64,000 bases of DNA from assembly GCA_003586115.2 (NCBI GenBank), contig QVOM02000112.1:46182743-46246742 (forward strand), read 5' to 3'. Numbering within the stretch: position 1 is the first letter of the stretch; the number at the start of each line of letters is the position of its first letter. The notes below the pieces were generated by a model. That model made no database searches. It worked only from the letters and a program-made list of their open reading frames with translations, and was not told the origin of the DNA. Shown here in pieces: positions 1 to 12,500 of this stretch. A program made the position numbers and the translations under genes. This stretch comes from Salvator merianae. Taxonomy: Eukaryota; Chordata; Lepidosauria; Squamata; Teiidae.

Positions 1-1524
1 GAAAGAGGATAGCCATGGATATTACATCTCCCCAGCTCCCTTCAGCCTTTTATCAGAGGATTTGGCTTCTACACAGGTCTTAAAGTACATTGTCTGGCTA
101 GGGAGACATGAAAGCGACCATGAAGTGCAGGCTTTGCTGTACCTTGTCTTTTAAAATTGTTATTATTTATTATTATTATTACTTTATTATTGTAAAACTA
201 AAGTCTATATATGAACAACAGTCTACCAGGTCTTCTTGAACGGGTTTAGCATGCTTCATTATCAGATCTTTCCAAGAATTTGAGATTTTCCTGATTATAC
301 AATGTTGCCCTGGTTGTCATGTGCCTCTTGTCTGGGCACGAAAAGAGACAATATGCTGCCTTAATCCTTCTGGGAGCCGTGACTCACTTTGTCATTAATG
401 TAATTTAAATGGAACATGGCCATTGACCTTTCTCAATGACTTGAGGTATCATGTTTCTTGGAGGACTGAAATGCACTGCTGTTAATTTTGCTGAAGGAGA
501 AGAATGGCAACATTTAGTTCCAAGAACTACAGTGGCCATTAAGATTCCTTCACTCTGATTAAGTCTTTGGACAGATATCGTGTGGGTGTCATATGAAAGC
601 TGTGCTGCTAGTGGCCATCGACAGAGGTAAACAACCCAATCTTGAGCCTGACTTCATCATCATGTGTGCCCCTTTTTAGCATCCATGACAGGTAATGCTG
701 TGCCACCTTGGAACAGTCAATATAGCAGTGAGCCATACTTCTGGCACAAAGGGAGCAAGCTGTCACAATGGCTCCCATGACAGAATAAGCAGCAGTTTCA
801 AATAAAAACAGACTCTTTGGTTAGCAAAATAAGCCATGCTTAAGTAACACATTTTACTGCTGTAAGTAAACCGGACCCCTTAAGGAGCCACCATGGTCAT
901 CTGTGGAATCTGGAATATCACTGATTTGGATACAGTTTCTATATGAGATCTCTGGATGTAAGAACCAAATGAAAATGTTGATTCTGCTATGGACTCACCA
1001 CCCTCATCCTGTCTACTCCACCTGGCATGTGATCTCTAGAATCCTCTTCACTCCAGTACTGTTTTGAAAAACATAACAATTGGACATGGTAGGGGGGAAG
1101 ATGGAGTCTTTTGCGTGTCAATCATATCTTTGTTCTGAGTTGAGGAAATACATTCTTAATGCAGGTATGAACATGTTATGAGTTATAGTGTACCACTTAA
1201 TGTATTAGTTATATCAGATTTTAAAAATACTTCCTTTCATATATATCAGCGTCAAAAGGTTATCAACATGAAAAGCAAAGGAGATGCACATACAGCTAAC
1301 CAATATTAACATCCCAGAGAAACAACTAAAGGGCCTATTTGGCCAAGGGCTGTGATCCCCCCCCCCTTTAATTGTTTTAAATTTATGCAGCTGTAGAAGG
1401 GTACGTTTTGTTTTTCAGTGAGCAGACTTGACTATTCACTGATATTACTAGGAAGAAAGTAGTTACCTTAAGAAAAAATATGCAGGCCTACCATGGCTCA
1501 ATGCGATAAGTGGTGGTTTGTATA

Positions 1525-1662
1525 AGCTACATCCAGACATCACTTACTTATTCTGCTATATTTGGATATTACAGAATAAAGCAGGGATATTCCGGAATAT
1601 CCATGCTTTGTTCTGGAATATCCAAATATAGCAGAATAAATAAGCGATGTCTGGGTGCAGCC
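1525..1662. mobile_element. Inverted-repeat MITE, CCAGACATCACTTA family, copy 1
   Basis: A near-perfect inverted repeat. The left end reads GCTACATCCAGACATCACTT and the right end is its reverse complement (AAGCGATGTCTGGGTGCAGC). The arms continue inward through TATTCTGCTATATTTGGATAT and meet at a GGATATTCCGGAATATCC core. Related ends occur at 17612-18068 and 43100-43199. It has no coding capacity, so it is a non-autonomous DNA element; the parent superfamily is unknown. Confidence 0.7.
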
Positions 1663-3939
1663 ATTGCCTTTGGTGATCTGGTACTGTATGTATTCAAGGA
1701 ACATTATCTAGTTAATATATAGTATGTCTAAAACACAGCATGTGACTCATTTGAAAAGTAATTCTTAGCAGTGAGGAGACGGCATACATGGATATAGTAG
1801 ACCCAAAGTCAAAACAGCATATCTAAAGCTTTGATCCGTTTTAATATTCAGATTTAGGGCCCAGCTATACATGTTGGATTGTCTATCTTTAAGAAGGCTC
1901 CCCAGCAAAGAAACCATATTAATTACTTTAAAAATGCAGGTGTTTCTGTGTTATTCTGTCAGAAAGAACTTCTAATGACAAGCCGTTGCATTTAGTTCCT
2001 TACATACATTGTTAGATTTTTTTTCCATTGTGGACTTTTGAAGGTGAGACTACGGGCAAGGTGAAAGGCATTCCTTTGATTTTAAAAAATCATCTGAATC
2101 AATCCACAATTGTGCATGTTTGCATATGTTGTTCTCTGAAATTTCATTCAATCAAGGCTGTTGCTGTTAGCAATCTTTTTATTAGTTGTTAATTCCACTG
2201 TTTCACCCCCTTACTTATGAAAGTTCCCTTGCAGCTTTGCTCCAGTGATTTTGAGCAGACTGGATTGCAGTTAGAATTAAGAAAGAATAGTTGGGTGTAT
2301 CTTTGCACATGAGCCAGGAAAATGTTGCTGTTTGCCAAGAATGAAGCCTTTGCTTTCTCTTTTTCACCTAAAGTTCTCCTTGAGCATCAGTCCAATAACT
2401 GGAAGAGGGAACCCCATCCCTTGAGAAGAGCACTCCCCCTCCTCCTCTTAGTAGCTTGCTTAACTATCAATCTGGTTACAAGCACACGTATTGTTAGACA
2501 CCAGGTGGAGGAAGCAGACAAATCAGAATTACATCAAAGAAGCAGAGCTCTCAGCTGAGGGAGCTATCTTTCCCTGCCCTGTTTGGGTGAGTGCTGAAAG
2601 TCTGTGGCTTTTTAGATCTCTCCCCTATCACATTGCCACATTGTTCCTTCAATAATGTTTATAAAAAATCAGGAATTGTCTTTGGTTAGAGTTTTTTTCC
2701 GACATGCATACAGACCACACACACAGAGAGAGAGAGCAGCAGCAGCAGTAGTGGAGGGGAGTCTATGTGAACATCCGAAGCTTTGCTTTTCCAAATAAAT
2801 GTTTAACCACAAACAAATCACAAGGACATCAAAGATAAGTGAACTGCTCAAGGAGTGATCTCCTGGGACTGCCTTAAAATGGACTTGGTATTAAATTAAA
2901 TAGTGTGAGTCATAATAGCTAGCCTTAGGCTGTTTGTGGTGGATATAATATGAAGGAGATCTACATTATCTGACTTTTAAAAAAAATGTTTCCTTGTGAT
3001 TTGAGTCACAGTATATTTTGTCACCTTCTGATCAGGTTACATATTTTAAAAAACCTTGCTTTCAGAGATGCTTTGTGTGATCACAGCCTTACAAACCTCT
3101 ATCTAGCTCTAAAATTGTTTATTATTCCTTTTCAAATTGCTGCACATTACTACACATCCAAATCAGAGAATTTCATACCAAACAGCTACTTAAAACAGGA
3201 ATTTGCATTTAACTATCTTGTTCTTTGTAGATTTAAACAGAAGTACAGTATAATAGTTTTACTTCAAAACTCCAAGTAAGAAAAAATCCATAACTTTGGA
3301 AGTCTTACATTGGAAACATACATGAATTTAAAACTAATAATTTTGCTTTTTCTTTTCCATCACCATCTTAACAAAGCCTTTTGATGAGAAAGACAATCTA
3401 TTTGCAAAACATGTCATATACACTTTCCTATTTTATCTTTTCTTGTCTCTGCTACATTTTGTAGCTATAGTAGAGATATAATAATAGATCCCTACTTTAT
3501 AGACTTTAGTGTATTAGCTCTACAACGCTATTCTAAAAAGATGTACCAGCTCTCTAGTGTAGAGTCACCAACTTGCTCCCTCTAACAGTGCAAACAAATT
3601 GTTTCCTGCCTACCACTAACTCATATATATAAAGAGGTTGAATAGCACACTGCAACTAAAAATAATTTCACTTTTACCCTGTTTGGTTTCAAATGGTTTG
3701 GGCTCTGTATTGAACACATATGCAAGGCTTTTGATAAGCAAAAATTATTTAGAAGAGATCTTTATAGATAATCCTAATTAATACCTCATTAGGGACACTT
3801 ATATTGAGCATATCATGATAAAACAGAACTGCATTAACTTATGCCAAAAATGAGCCAGAGCTTCCCAATACTCATATTATCTTGCTCTATGGTAACTTTC
3901 CACTTAGAGATGTTCTATGAATTGGAAAAGTTTAAGGGG

Positions 3940-4620
3940 TTTAGGACCAAACAACCCCCCACCAAGTTTGATGGTTTGGTCCAGCCCTGAACTGAGGTGA
4001 GAGGTTTAAAAGGAACCGTTTGTTCAGTTTGATCACCCTTCCTCTTCTCCCTTTGTGCATGTGGCTTCCCCTCCATCACTTCTCAGCCTTTCTGCCCTGC
4101 TCTAATTTTGCACATGGCATCGCTCCATCACAGCCCAGCATCCCCCAATCATGTCTATTGCCTTATTCGTCCACCACACCTCACTTTCCAGAGAGGCTGT
4201 AGCTGCCAGTCAAGGGCTTTTCACCAACTGGCCAGTGTGCTTACAAGGCTGACTAGGCCTTCGGGAAGTGGAGGATCATGGGTCCTCCCAGCGGGGCATG
4301 CATGCCTGCTGTTCGTGGATGTATAGTCTACTAGAAGGATCTCCGGTCCCCCACTTCTAGAAGGCCTAGTAAGCCTCATGGCTGGCAGCCACAGCCTGCC
4401 ATAGATCACATGGAAAGTGAGGTGCAATGGACAAGGTAAGGCCATGGAACACAATGTAGGGTAGGCCAGGCCACAATGAGGCAAAGCCACACCTGTGACA
4501 GAAGATGTGGGGAGGCCATACATACAAGGGGGTGTTCTGAGTCACTTGACAAACCAGCTAGCCAGTTCGACACGAGTTCCATTATGAATTGAGTTGGCCA
4601 TTTTATGTTCGTGTACTTTT
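3940..4620. mobile_element. Large imperfect foldback element, related to the copy at 15027-15785
   Basis: The segment folds on itself. CCTCACTTTCC near 4180 pairs with GGAAAGTGAGG near 4420. GGCTGTAGCTGCCAG pairs with CTGGCAGCCACAGCC. ACTAGGCCTTCGGGAAGTGG near 4255 pairs with CCACTTCTAGAAGGCCTAGT near 4355. Weaker pairing extends outward to about 4040 and 4545. The central AAGTGGAGGA...AGAAGGCCTA block recurs near 15395-15470. It is non-coding; the outer limits are approximate. Confidence 0.55.
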
Positions 4621-5187
4621 CTATTTGTATTTGAACAAATTTATGATAATGGAAAAAAGGCAAACTGTAAAACTGTTACAGTAGCTATTGTAAAAATAGA
4701 TCTTATTTGTGTATAAATGAATTAATATTTTGTGTAAGCAGAATATTTAAACAGGAAAAAAGCTAGAACAGAGAGTCTAATTTAAGTAGATGAATATTGT
4801 TATCTTCTCAGTTAGTAGACATGTTCAGCTGGGAATAAGTCTGATTCTCCTGCTCCCATCCTTCAGCCAAAGATAAAAAGACTTCTTTGGGAACATTTTT
4901 TTTTAAAGAATCATTTTAACCCTATCTGTAATAAAATTAAAAAATATATTGATTAAGAACTGAAGCAGATGTTTGCTGGTGTTGTATCCTAATAATTTTT
5001 TTTAAAAATGAAAATCAGTAGGATCCTGTAAAATATATCAAATAGCATTTTCTGCTTAGATTCCAGATGCCTCAACTGGTGAAAAGTGATTTTCTGTTAA
5101 CTGCTTCTGCGCTTTCTCAGAAAATGCTGTAGAAAGCTTGAGGCTCAGGTTGCAGTGTCACCAAAACCTGTTTCCTCCAATGACAGA

Positions 5188-5272
5188 AATTCTGTGCTGA
5201 ATGAAAGTTCTGTTAACATTCAGAATCAGGTATATTTAAAAAAACTACTTTCCTTGGGAGTAACCAGGTATT
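5188..5272 (+). repeat. Direct repeat, copy 1
   Basis: About 80 bp beginning CTGTGCTGAATGAAAGTTCT, continuing through CATTCAGAATCAGGTATATT and ending near CTACTTTCCTTGGGAGTA. It is repeated in the same orientation at 5848-5934 with scattered substitutions and a longer internal T/A run. Confidence 0.75.
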
Positions 5273-5847
5273 TCTATGATTAAACAGATCCCTTATATTT
5301 GTGGGAAGGCATGTTTGTTTCTGTGTGCTTGACTTAATAATTAGCCTTGAATGTGATAATACAGTATTATAACACTATATGCCTAGTAAAAACAGCACAT
5401 CTCAAGAACATGCAGTATTTTCATGGATTAAATTCTGCTTAAAAATCTTGCTTGAAAAAAATTAGTCTTCACGCACACAATATACAGTTTGTACTAAGTG
5501 TTTCCATATAATTGATTTACCAAGCTGAGTTCTGGCTGTGATTCTTGCTTTTTGCCCTGCCAAACTGAGGCACTATACAGATGGTTTGTCTCCCACAAAC
5601 CACCTGGCAGTGAAAAACTATTGTGGAAGTAATCATCACCTATGGAAAACTGAGGGTTAAGAGAACCATGAAGGCAAATCTACCAAAGAAAATCAATGGC
5701 ACCACTGAAGCCAAATCCTGTCATTGCAATTGTCTAGGATCACATTAAAGGAAGGACAACTCATTTTACCAACCAAATTAAGACAAAGGATGATTGCGGA
5801 CAGAAAATTGCATGTTATGGGCTTTGTTCCACATGGTTATTAACCAT

Positions 5848-5934
5848 AAACTCTGTGCTGAATGAAAGTTCTAGTAGCATTCAGAATCAGGTATATTTTT
5901 TTAAAAAAAAAACTACTTTCCTTGAGAGTAGCCA
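5848..5934 (+). repeat. Direct repeat, copy 2
   Basis: Second copy of the repeat at 5188-5272, about 660 bp away in the same orientation. It lies just beyond the predicted SRPX poly(A) site, so it could be either a local duplication or the paired ends of a small insertion. Confidence 0.75.
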
Positions 5935-5984
5935 CAAAAATAGCTTCTTTACACTGTCTGTAGTTACTCTGTAACTAAAACTAT

Positions 5985-6322
5985 CAAATGCAAAACAATA
6001 TTTTTATTGAAGATCTGTAAAAAGAAAGGAAAATGTTTACAATGGACATAAAGTTACTTCTGGAGACCAAACCAATGTAATGCAATACTTCTATCATTTT
6101 TTGCAGGAGCTCTTCTAAATCCCTGGAAATAGTGGAGACTACATTCATATATTAAATGAAAAGAAGCTTCATGACACACAGACAAGGCCAATCCACATAC
6201 ATATATTCATTTTTTTTAAAAAAAATCTGTACATCAGTGACTTGCATCATTACATGCTTGTGTAGCACCAAAAAGAAATGTAGGCAGCTAAGTATTGGCA
6301 CTTGAATGGCTTTAATTCAGGC
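5985..6322 (-). other. SRPX: SRPX 3' UTR (predicted)
   Basis: On the minus strand this runs from the SRPX stop codon to a canonical AATAAA at 6008-6003, which is followed by T/G-rich sequence. That implies a 3' UTR of roughly 330-350 nt. The end point is inferred, not observed, and longer forms using more distal signals are possible. Confidence 0.5.
6003..6008 (-). promoter_or_regulatory. SRPX: SRPX polyadenylation signal AATAAA
   Basis: Canonical hexamer on the minus strand 315 nt past the stop codon, followed by TTGTTTTG-type downstream sequence. It is the best placed canonical signal I noticed after the stop codon. Confidence 0.5.
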
Positions 6323-6503
6323 TCAGGGGCAGGACTGGCCGGCTTCTGCTTGTAATTTCATCTCTTCTTTCCTTAATGGGAAACCATCAATGAGAGCAAA
6401 CAGCTGAGCAGGAGTTGCAGGAAAGAGATAACGCTCTTTATCCACACCATGTTTATCAACCACTACCATATTAAAGTTATAGTGAGGGATACGAAGCAGC
6501 AAC
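6323..6503 (-). CDS. SRPX: SRPX coding exon 10 (terminal)
   Basis: Residues 395-453 plus stop. Acceptor ATATTCATAG precedes G, which completes an AGG codon (Arg394) from exon 9. It encodes [10 protein letters not shown], then [11 protein letters not shown] and FPLRKEEM, and ends AGQSCP. This is the end of the C-terminal domain; the human protein has the same PLRKEEM block and a similar short Cys-containing tail. Confidence 0.96.
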
Positions 6504-9500
6504 CTATGAATATGAAGAAGACCAGTTATAATCAACATAAAGGGGAGAAATGTTGCACTGTACATTCCAATTTATACACTTCACACACCCCGCCCCCCAA
6601 AAAAGTCTTTGTCAATGGTATGAAAAGAACCATGGATTCATTCCTAGATTTGCAACCAGAGTCATAAAGAACTCAGTTTTAATCACACATGTTTAAATGC
6701 TGCAACAAACCAACCTAAAATGAGTCTCAAATCTGAAATGACAGCTGTGAATACAGCAAACCTCTCTGTCAAAAAAAACCAAGTCACAGCCAATTATAGG
6801 AAGCTGTAATGGAAATAGAGTCTTTTTCCAGAATTAGTGTTTCTGCATGATGGAAGCCCCTTTATTTTCTAGAGAGAAGCATTCAATAGCTATTAATTCC
6901 TCCTTAAATACTGTTATCAAAAACAGGGAAGAAGTAACTGATAACTCCAGCACTTCTCTTTTGTTTGTCTATTCTGCACTAGGCCTTATTTTGGATTATA
7001 TCCCAGAATAGGGGCCTGCTGATTGTATGCTAATGCAGACTATGGCAGGTCCTACCTAGCATGTGGACAGCAGGCCCCTATTTCAGAATATAATCCAGAA
7101 TAAGGCCCAGTGCAGAAAGAGCCATTGTCTTGGACTGCTACACAAATTTATGATTACAGGAGACCACAGACAAGGAGACCAAGGACATGTTCTTGAGATA
7201 TTTGCTTATATGTAGTACAACTGTACTAAGAAAAAAGTAGTTATTTATGCCCTTTCTAGCAATTAGAAATAGGACTTGGATACAACAATAGTACTGTAAT
7301 AATATGTATGGGTCTTTTTAACAACAGTAATATGTAGGTCCACCATAGGAAAGCTACTTAACCAATGCAATGTAAACAACCTATGTCTACAATCATTATG
7401 TGAAAAACCAGTTCTTCAGAAACCCGAAACCCATGACAAGAATTTGTACCTCTAACCGTTACTGTAAAATACAGGAAAAATGTATGTTAATGCACTGCTG
7501 TGTAAGCAGCTGCAGTCTAAAAACAGGTTTTCTCCAGTTTTTCATACTGTATGGCTAGATGAAAGCAACTTGTGGCAGTTCCTTTATTTCAGAACAGTAA
7601 TGGAGTATTAGAATATATTACTTGTGCAAACAGACTGTAGAACGTAACAGTGCAAAAATAAGGGAATAGGCAATTTTTTAAAAGCTGGTTTATTTTTTTT
7701 CCTTGGGGTACAACCACATGGGATTAAAAACCCACTTGAGGCACCCCTGGACAGGGTTGTCTATACCCTAAGGTACCCAAATGCCACTTCTTTAGGTGGA
7801 AAAAGATACCCCAAAGGAACAGAATTTCCTGCGGTGAAGTCAGTTTTTCAAGAAAAGGTTACTTTGCAGTTCTTTGTGACTGGAAGAATGCATTAGCTAC
7901 GGACTTATGCTATTCTCTGAGTAGGAACTGCCCACTCAGGGGATGAAATGGATCCCAGCAAGGCAGGGTTGTGAGTGTCGTAATCAACCACTCACATAGC
8001 AGGGAACAAGAACATAACTGTCTTGATGAGATTCTTTCTTTCAGCCACACTCTTTCTCCTTCTTTCTCCTCATCCCCACGCTCTGTTTCAATCCCAGAGG
8101 AAAGCCCACCGTGAGAAGGCAGTCTTGATGCTATTTAACAGAGTAATCTGGAAAGCATCCTCATCTGGTTGTCCCCTTAATCTGGGAAATTCTTAAGTGG
8201 CCACAAAGGCTATTGTAGGCATACCTCACATTCATACTCTTGCTGTTCCCATTGGCTTCACTGAGATCTTACCCTTTATAAGAAACACACAAATCATTGT
8301 TTATCATTAGCAGCTTACCTGAGTTGCAAAGCCAGGGCAGGAGGCATCAGCCTCAACCCTATCCTTCCCAACTGTGCTGGATAAACCCCAACCAATTCAA
8401 TCAGTGTCACGTGCCGAAGATCTAAACCACACTGTGCTGGCTAAAATGGTAAAGATAACGAAGATAAGGTCAACATGAAGGGGATCAATTTTAGCAGAAG
8501 AATTTGAGTAGAAGTGGTGAAGTCTAGGGTAAGCACAGTGTACATGGCTATCTTTCTGTATGCATAATGAACTGATTCCCTTTTTCCCCCTACAAATCTT
8601 TATTTTATTATTTGCATTCCTATTCCACCCCATACCTGAAGGTCTCTGGACGGGTTACAATAATGAAAACAAAATAGAAAATGGATACATTAAAAACAAT
8701 AACAGTACCCGAAAGAGAAGAGGGGGAGCTGCTACAGGTTTTAAAAAATGTTTAGCCACTGAAGGGATCATTTTTCACTTTTTAAGAACACCACAAAGTG
8801 GTATTTTCTCAGCAATTTTATTTTACAACCTCTGCCATCTTTTTCAAGAAACAGCACAATAGTTGGATGTGTTCCAGTACTGTCATCCGGAACAGCTCCA
8901 CCTGTTTTCTTATTTCTAAATACTTGTATCTTCACCAGAAATTCTCAGGATGGATCACAATATTCAATAAAATAAACAGCATAAACATGGATAAAATTAA
9001 TAAGATATGATTAAGTAAAAACATAATTATAAAATAACTATCCTACCCTTGCAGGACATTAGGAAGGAGTTAATATCAAAGGCCTGCACATTTATCACAG
9101 TGAGTGAAGGATCCTTACAGTTAGATGATAATAGCCCCTTAACCACCTGAAACAGCTCTGCTAGACGGCCACTTGAGGATGCAATGAAGGCAGCGTTCTT
9201 CATTGGTGCCAAATGGTAGACACAATGTACTCTAGCTGTTGACCTTCCTGCTTCACTGCACACAGCTCCCTGCTATACGAGGGTGCCTTAGGAGCTCTGC
9301 AGGGTTTCCAAGGGTACTTGGGAACAATCAAGCCAATAAATTTAATCTCAGAATTCCAGTGTGGGATCAGAACTTCTTCAGGAGTAGTAACACTGTCAAC
9401 CAGAATCAAACTCCCCCAAAGCCATCAGGAATCTGTCAGATTCCATAAATCTCAGTGGGTTCTCCTCCCTTGAAAAGCCAACACCATAAGCCCAAACTTC

Positions 9501-12500
9501 CCTAGAAAATGGTCTATTTGTGGTCTACCTACTAATGGACTATTATCCGCCTGCTCTGTAACAAAGGCCAGATCAAGAGTATGTCTGGGTTTGTCATGGA
9601 GGCCATAAAGTTCTAAGCGTAGCCTGCGTGGAAAATGGAAGCCTCCAACACCACTGTTCAGGGGTCCTCAAACACCACATCTGAGACAACTTCCACCAAC
9701 TTATACAAGGAAGCTGTTGGGCAGTGAGGTGAAAAGTATACCAACCCCTTTCTATCTCTCAGGCCCGACACAAAAGCTCATAAATAAATAACTATGACAT
9801 CACCATTTGTTTTAAATTAGGTTTTCACTCTTCCAAGCAAGAATGTAAAGCTCTGTTCCCTTCAGCCCCACACAGCCTGCCCAATGACCAGGAACAATGG
9901 GGGTTAGCAGTCTAACAAAGGGTTATCCGCCACAATTTAAGGAACATGAAAAAATGTTCCACAGTTCCCGGTGTTAATCTCTTTTTTTCAAAGGTATACT
10001 AGTCAATCAGTAGCTCTCTTTTTATGAATCCAGCAAAAGCTGGAAAGGATCATACATCCAAAATACAAATTTGCAGGCATTTGAAGAGCACTATTGTGTT
10101 CCGTTAATCCATGGACAAGCTTCAGAATCCGCATGAGTGGAATTTTGTTTTTAGGGATGGAGTGGGAAGAACTTAATCTTATAAATACAGAGGTTGCCTC
10201 ACCTGCAGCAATCCCAGTTGTAACCTATAAAAATAATTGGCTGCAGTAGGAGTGGATATAATTAGCAACCGACGTTTCTCATAGAATTGGTCCAGGAGAG
10301 CCGCTGCACTCCTCACACCAACATTAATATTCATGGCTGAAATTGCAAGTGAGAAGATAGTAATAATCACCCTAAGGTATCTTTTGAAAACATAGAGCAA
10401 TTTGAGATTATGTCAACAGATATAGCTAGGCAAATCAAAAGAGAACAGGACAAATGCAAAGAAAGGCTAAGTCATGTGGTTTTCAAACACTATTTCAATT
10501 TCCCTAGCCCTTCATATTTTTAACTATCAAGTTTATGACATTATGATCTATAAATAACTGCTTCTTCAAAAACACCACCTAGCATCTACCTCAGCTAATA
10601 TTCACACTTATTTTTATGAATCTGCAGGATTATGCATTTGTCTATTTGGTAACCAATCCTTATTGAGTTAGACCAAAAGATCAGCAGAGTAAAAACAGAA
10701 CAGTAGTGCAACCCCTCCTCCCCTAGTAAGAAAACCCATATGTAACAATCTGGACAACTCAATGCATGTAGTAAGCAAAGCTCCTTATTTTATATGAGAA
10801 TAGAGTTCACCACCTTGCCCTTAGTGCTGAACTGCAAGCTGCTTTTGAAACTTCTTAAAAAAATAAACAACTGGTAGTGGGATTGGAAAACTGGTACTTG
10901 AACCTGAGTGTAAAAAGCTTTGCAACTACACACAGGGTCTGTTAAATGAGGGTCACTGACTCTTGGTGGAACGTGTGACCTTTTGTATTAATATAAAGAA
11001 ATACCAGACTTTCACAGTCAAAAGCCAAGCTGCTTGTTTTTTGTTACGTTCAGGATGCAGCAAAACCCTTAAAACACATGCAGGTCATCAGTGCTCTGCT
11101 ATTCAAAAGCCTTTACACAATTGGAATTAAAAAATGTGATATTTCAGCATGCATATTCTTGTCCCTTTTACTGGAATTAGTACTCACGTACGTGTACAGG
11201 TTGGCTCTGATCCTGACCAGCCTGAACTGAATTGGCAAACTCTTGCTGGACTTCCCTGTAAATCATACCCACCAATGCAGGAAAATTCACAGGTTGCACC
11301 ATAATTATCCCCATCACCAGAACATTTTATGTAGCCATTTTCTGGAGCATTCAGTTTCCCACAGCGCCTGACTTTAAAGACAAAATGATAGAAGCCTTCA
11401 GTAATTCATACCTCTTATGGTACATTACAAGTAAACTGGCATGGCACAGCACAAGCCTTCAATGATTATGCCAGTTCAGATTTGTGATAATTAATATACA
11501 CCATAGTAAATTTAACAATCAAGGACAAAAAGAAAAAATCCTATTAACTATCATACCATGCAGAATCAACACCTTTCAATGTAACTTCTGTATCACCACG
11601 TGGACCTCTATGGTCATGAGAACAGTGCTGTTGTTGCTGTTTAGTTGTAAAGTCATTTCCAACTCTTTGTGACACCATGGACCACAGCATACCAGGACTT
11701 TCTGTCCTCTACTGCCTCCCAAAGTTTGCAAAGCAGCTGGGGGCAATCCTCCCTCTTGCTTAGAGTTGGAACAGTTACATAGGAGGGAGCAGTCTTCTCC
11801 CCTGCCTCACCCTGCCATTATATACCCTGGAAGTCTGACACTGCTTCCATATTTCTCCCCATGATTTTAGTTTTTTAAATGTTGTACTTGAAGCCAGCTT
11901 TTGTACCCTTCTCTTTCACCTGCATCAAAAGGCTCCTTAATTCTTCTTCACTTTCTGTCGCCAGAGTGGTATCATCTGCGTATCTGAGGTTGTTAATATT
12001 TCTCTTGGTAATCTTCATTTCAGCTTTTGATTCATCCAGCCTAGCATTTCACATGATGTACTCTGCATGTAAACTAAATATATGGGGTGACAATATACAG
12101 GCTTGTCGTACTATTTTCCCAATCTTGAACCAATCAGTTCCATGTTTGGTTCTCACTATTGCTGCTTGATCCACATACAGGTTCCTCAGGAGTTGGTTTA
12201 GTACTCCCACCTCTTTAAGAACTTAACACAATTTTTTGTGATCCACCATCAAAGGCTTTAGTGTAGTCAATGAAGCAGAAGTAAACGCTTTTCTGTAACC
12301 CCCTTGCTTTCTCTATAATACAATGAATGTTGACAGTTTGATCTCCTGTTTCCCTGCATCTCCAAAAACAACTTGCATTTGTGATAGTTCTCGGTTGATA
12401 GTGTGTGAAATGAATGCAATTGTTTGGTAGTGAACATTCTTTGGCATTTCCCTTCTTTGGGACCGGAACATAAATTAACCTTTTCCAATCCTGTGGCCAC

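Larger units (their letters stand above)
1..5984. other. Intergenic region downstream of SRPX
   Basis: No coding exon is recognisable. The open frames here are short and have no family signature. Mammalian SRPX faces the 3' end of SYTL5 on this side, but I see no C2-domain coding sequence, so that gene, if present, lies outside the window. The recognisable contents are an inverted-repeat element at 1525-1662, a large foldback around 4040-4545, and one copy pair of a direct repeat at 5188-5934. The rest is AT-rich with no structure I can name. Confidence 0.6.
8441..10202 (-). other. SRPX: SRPX intron 8
   Basis: Phase 0 intron, 1762 bp, donor GTGAGG. It holds L2-like tails (8590-9010) and a segment (9050-9430) that recurs at 44945-45320 in intron 1. 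The remaining sequence is unassigned. Confidence 0.85.

Noticed and set aside
2322..2558. 78-codon open frame with a Leu-rich segment downstream of SRPX
   Set aside because: No family signature, no splice context, and no similarity to the expected neighbour SYTL5.
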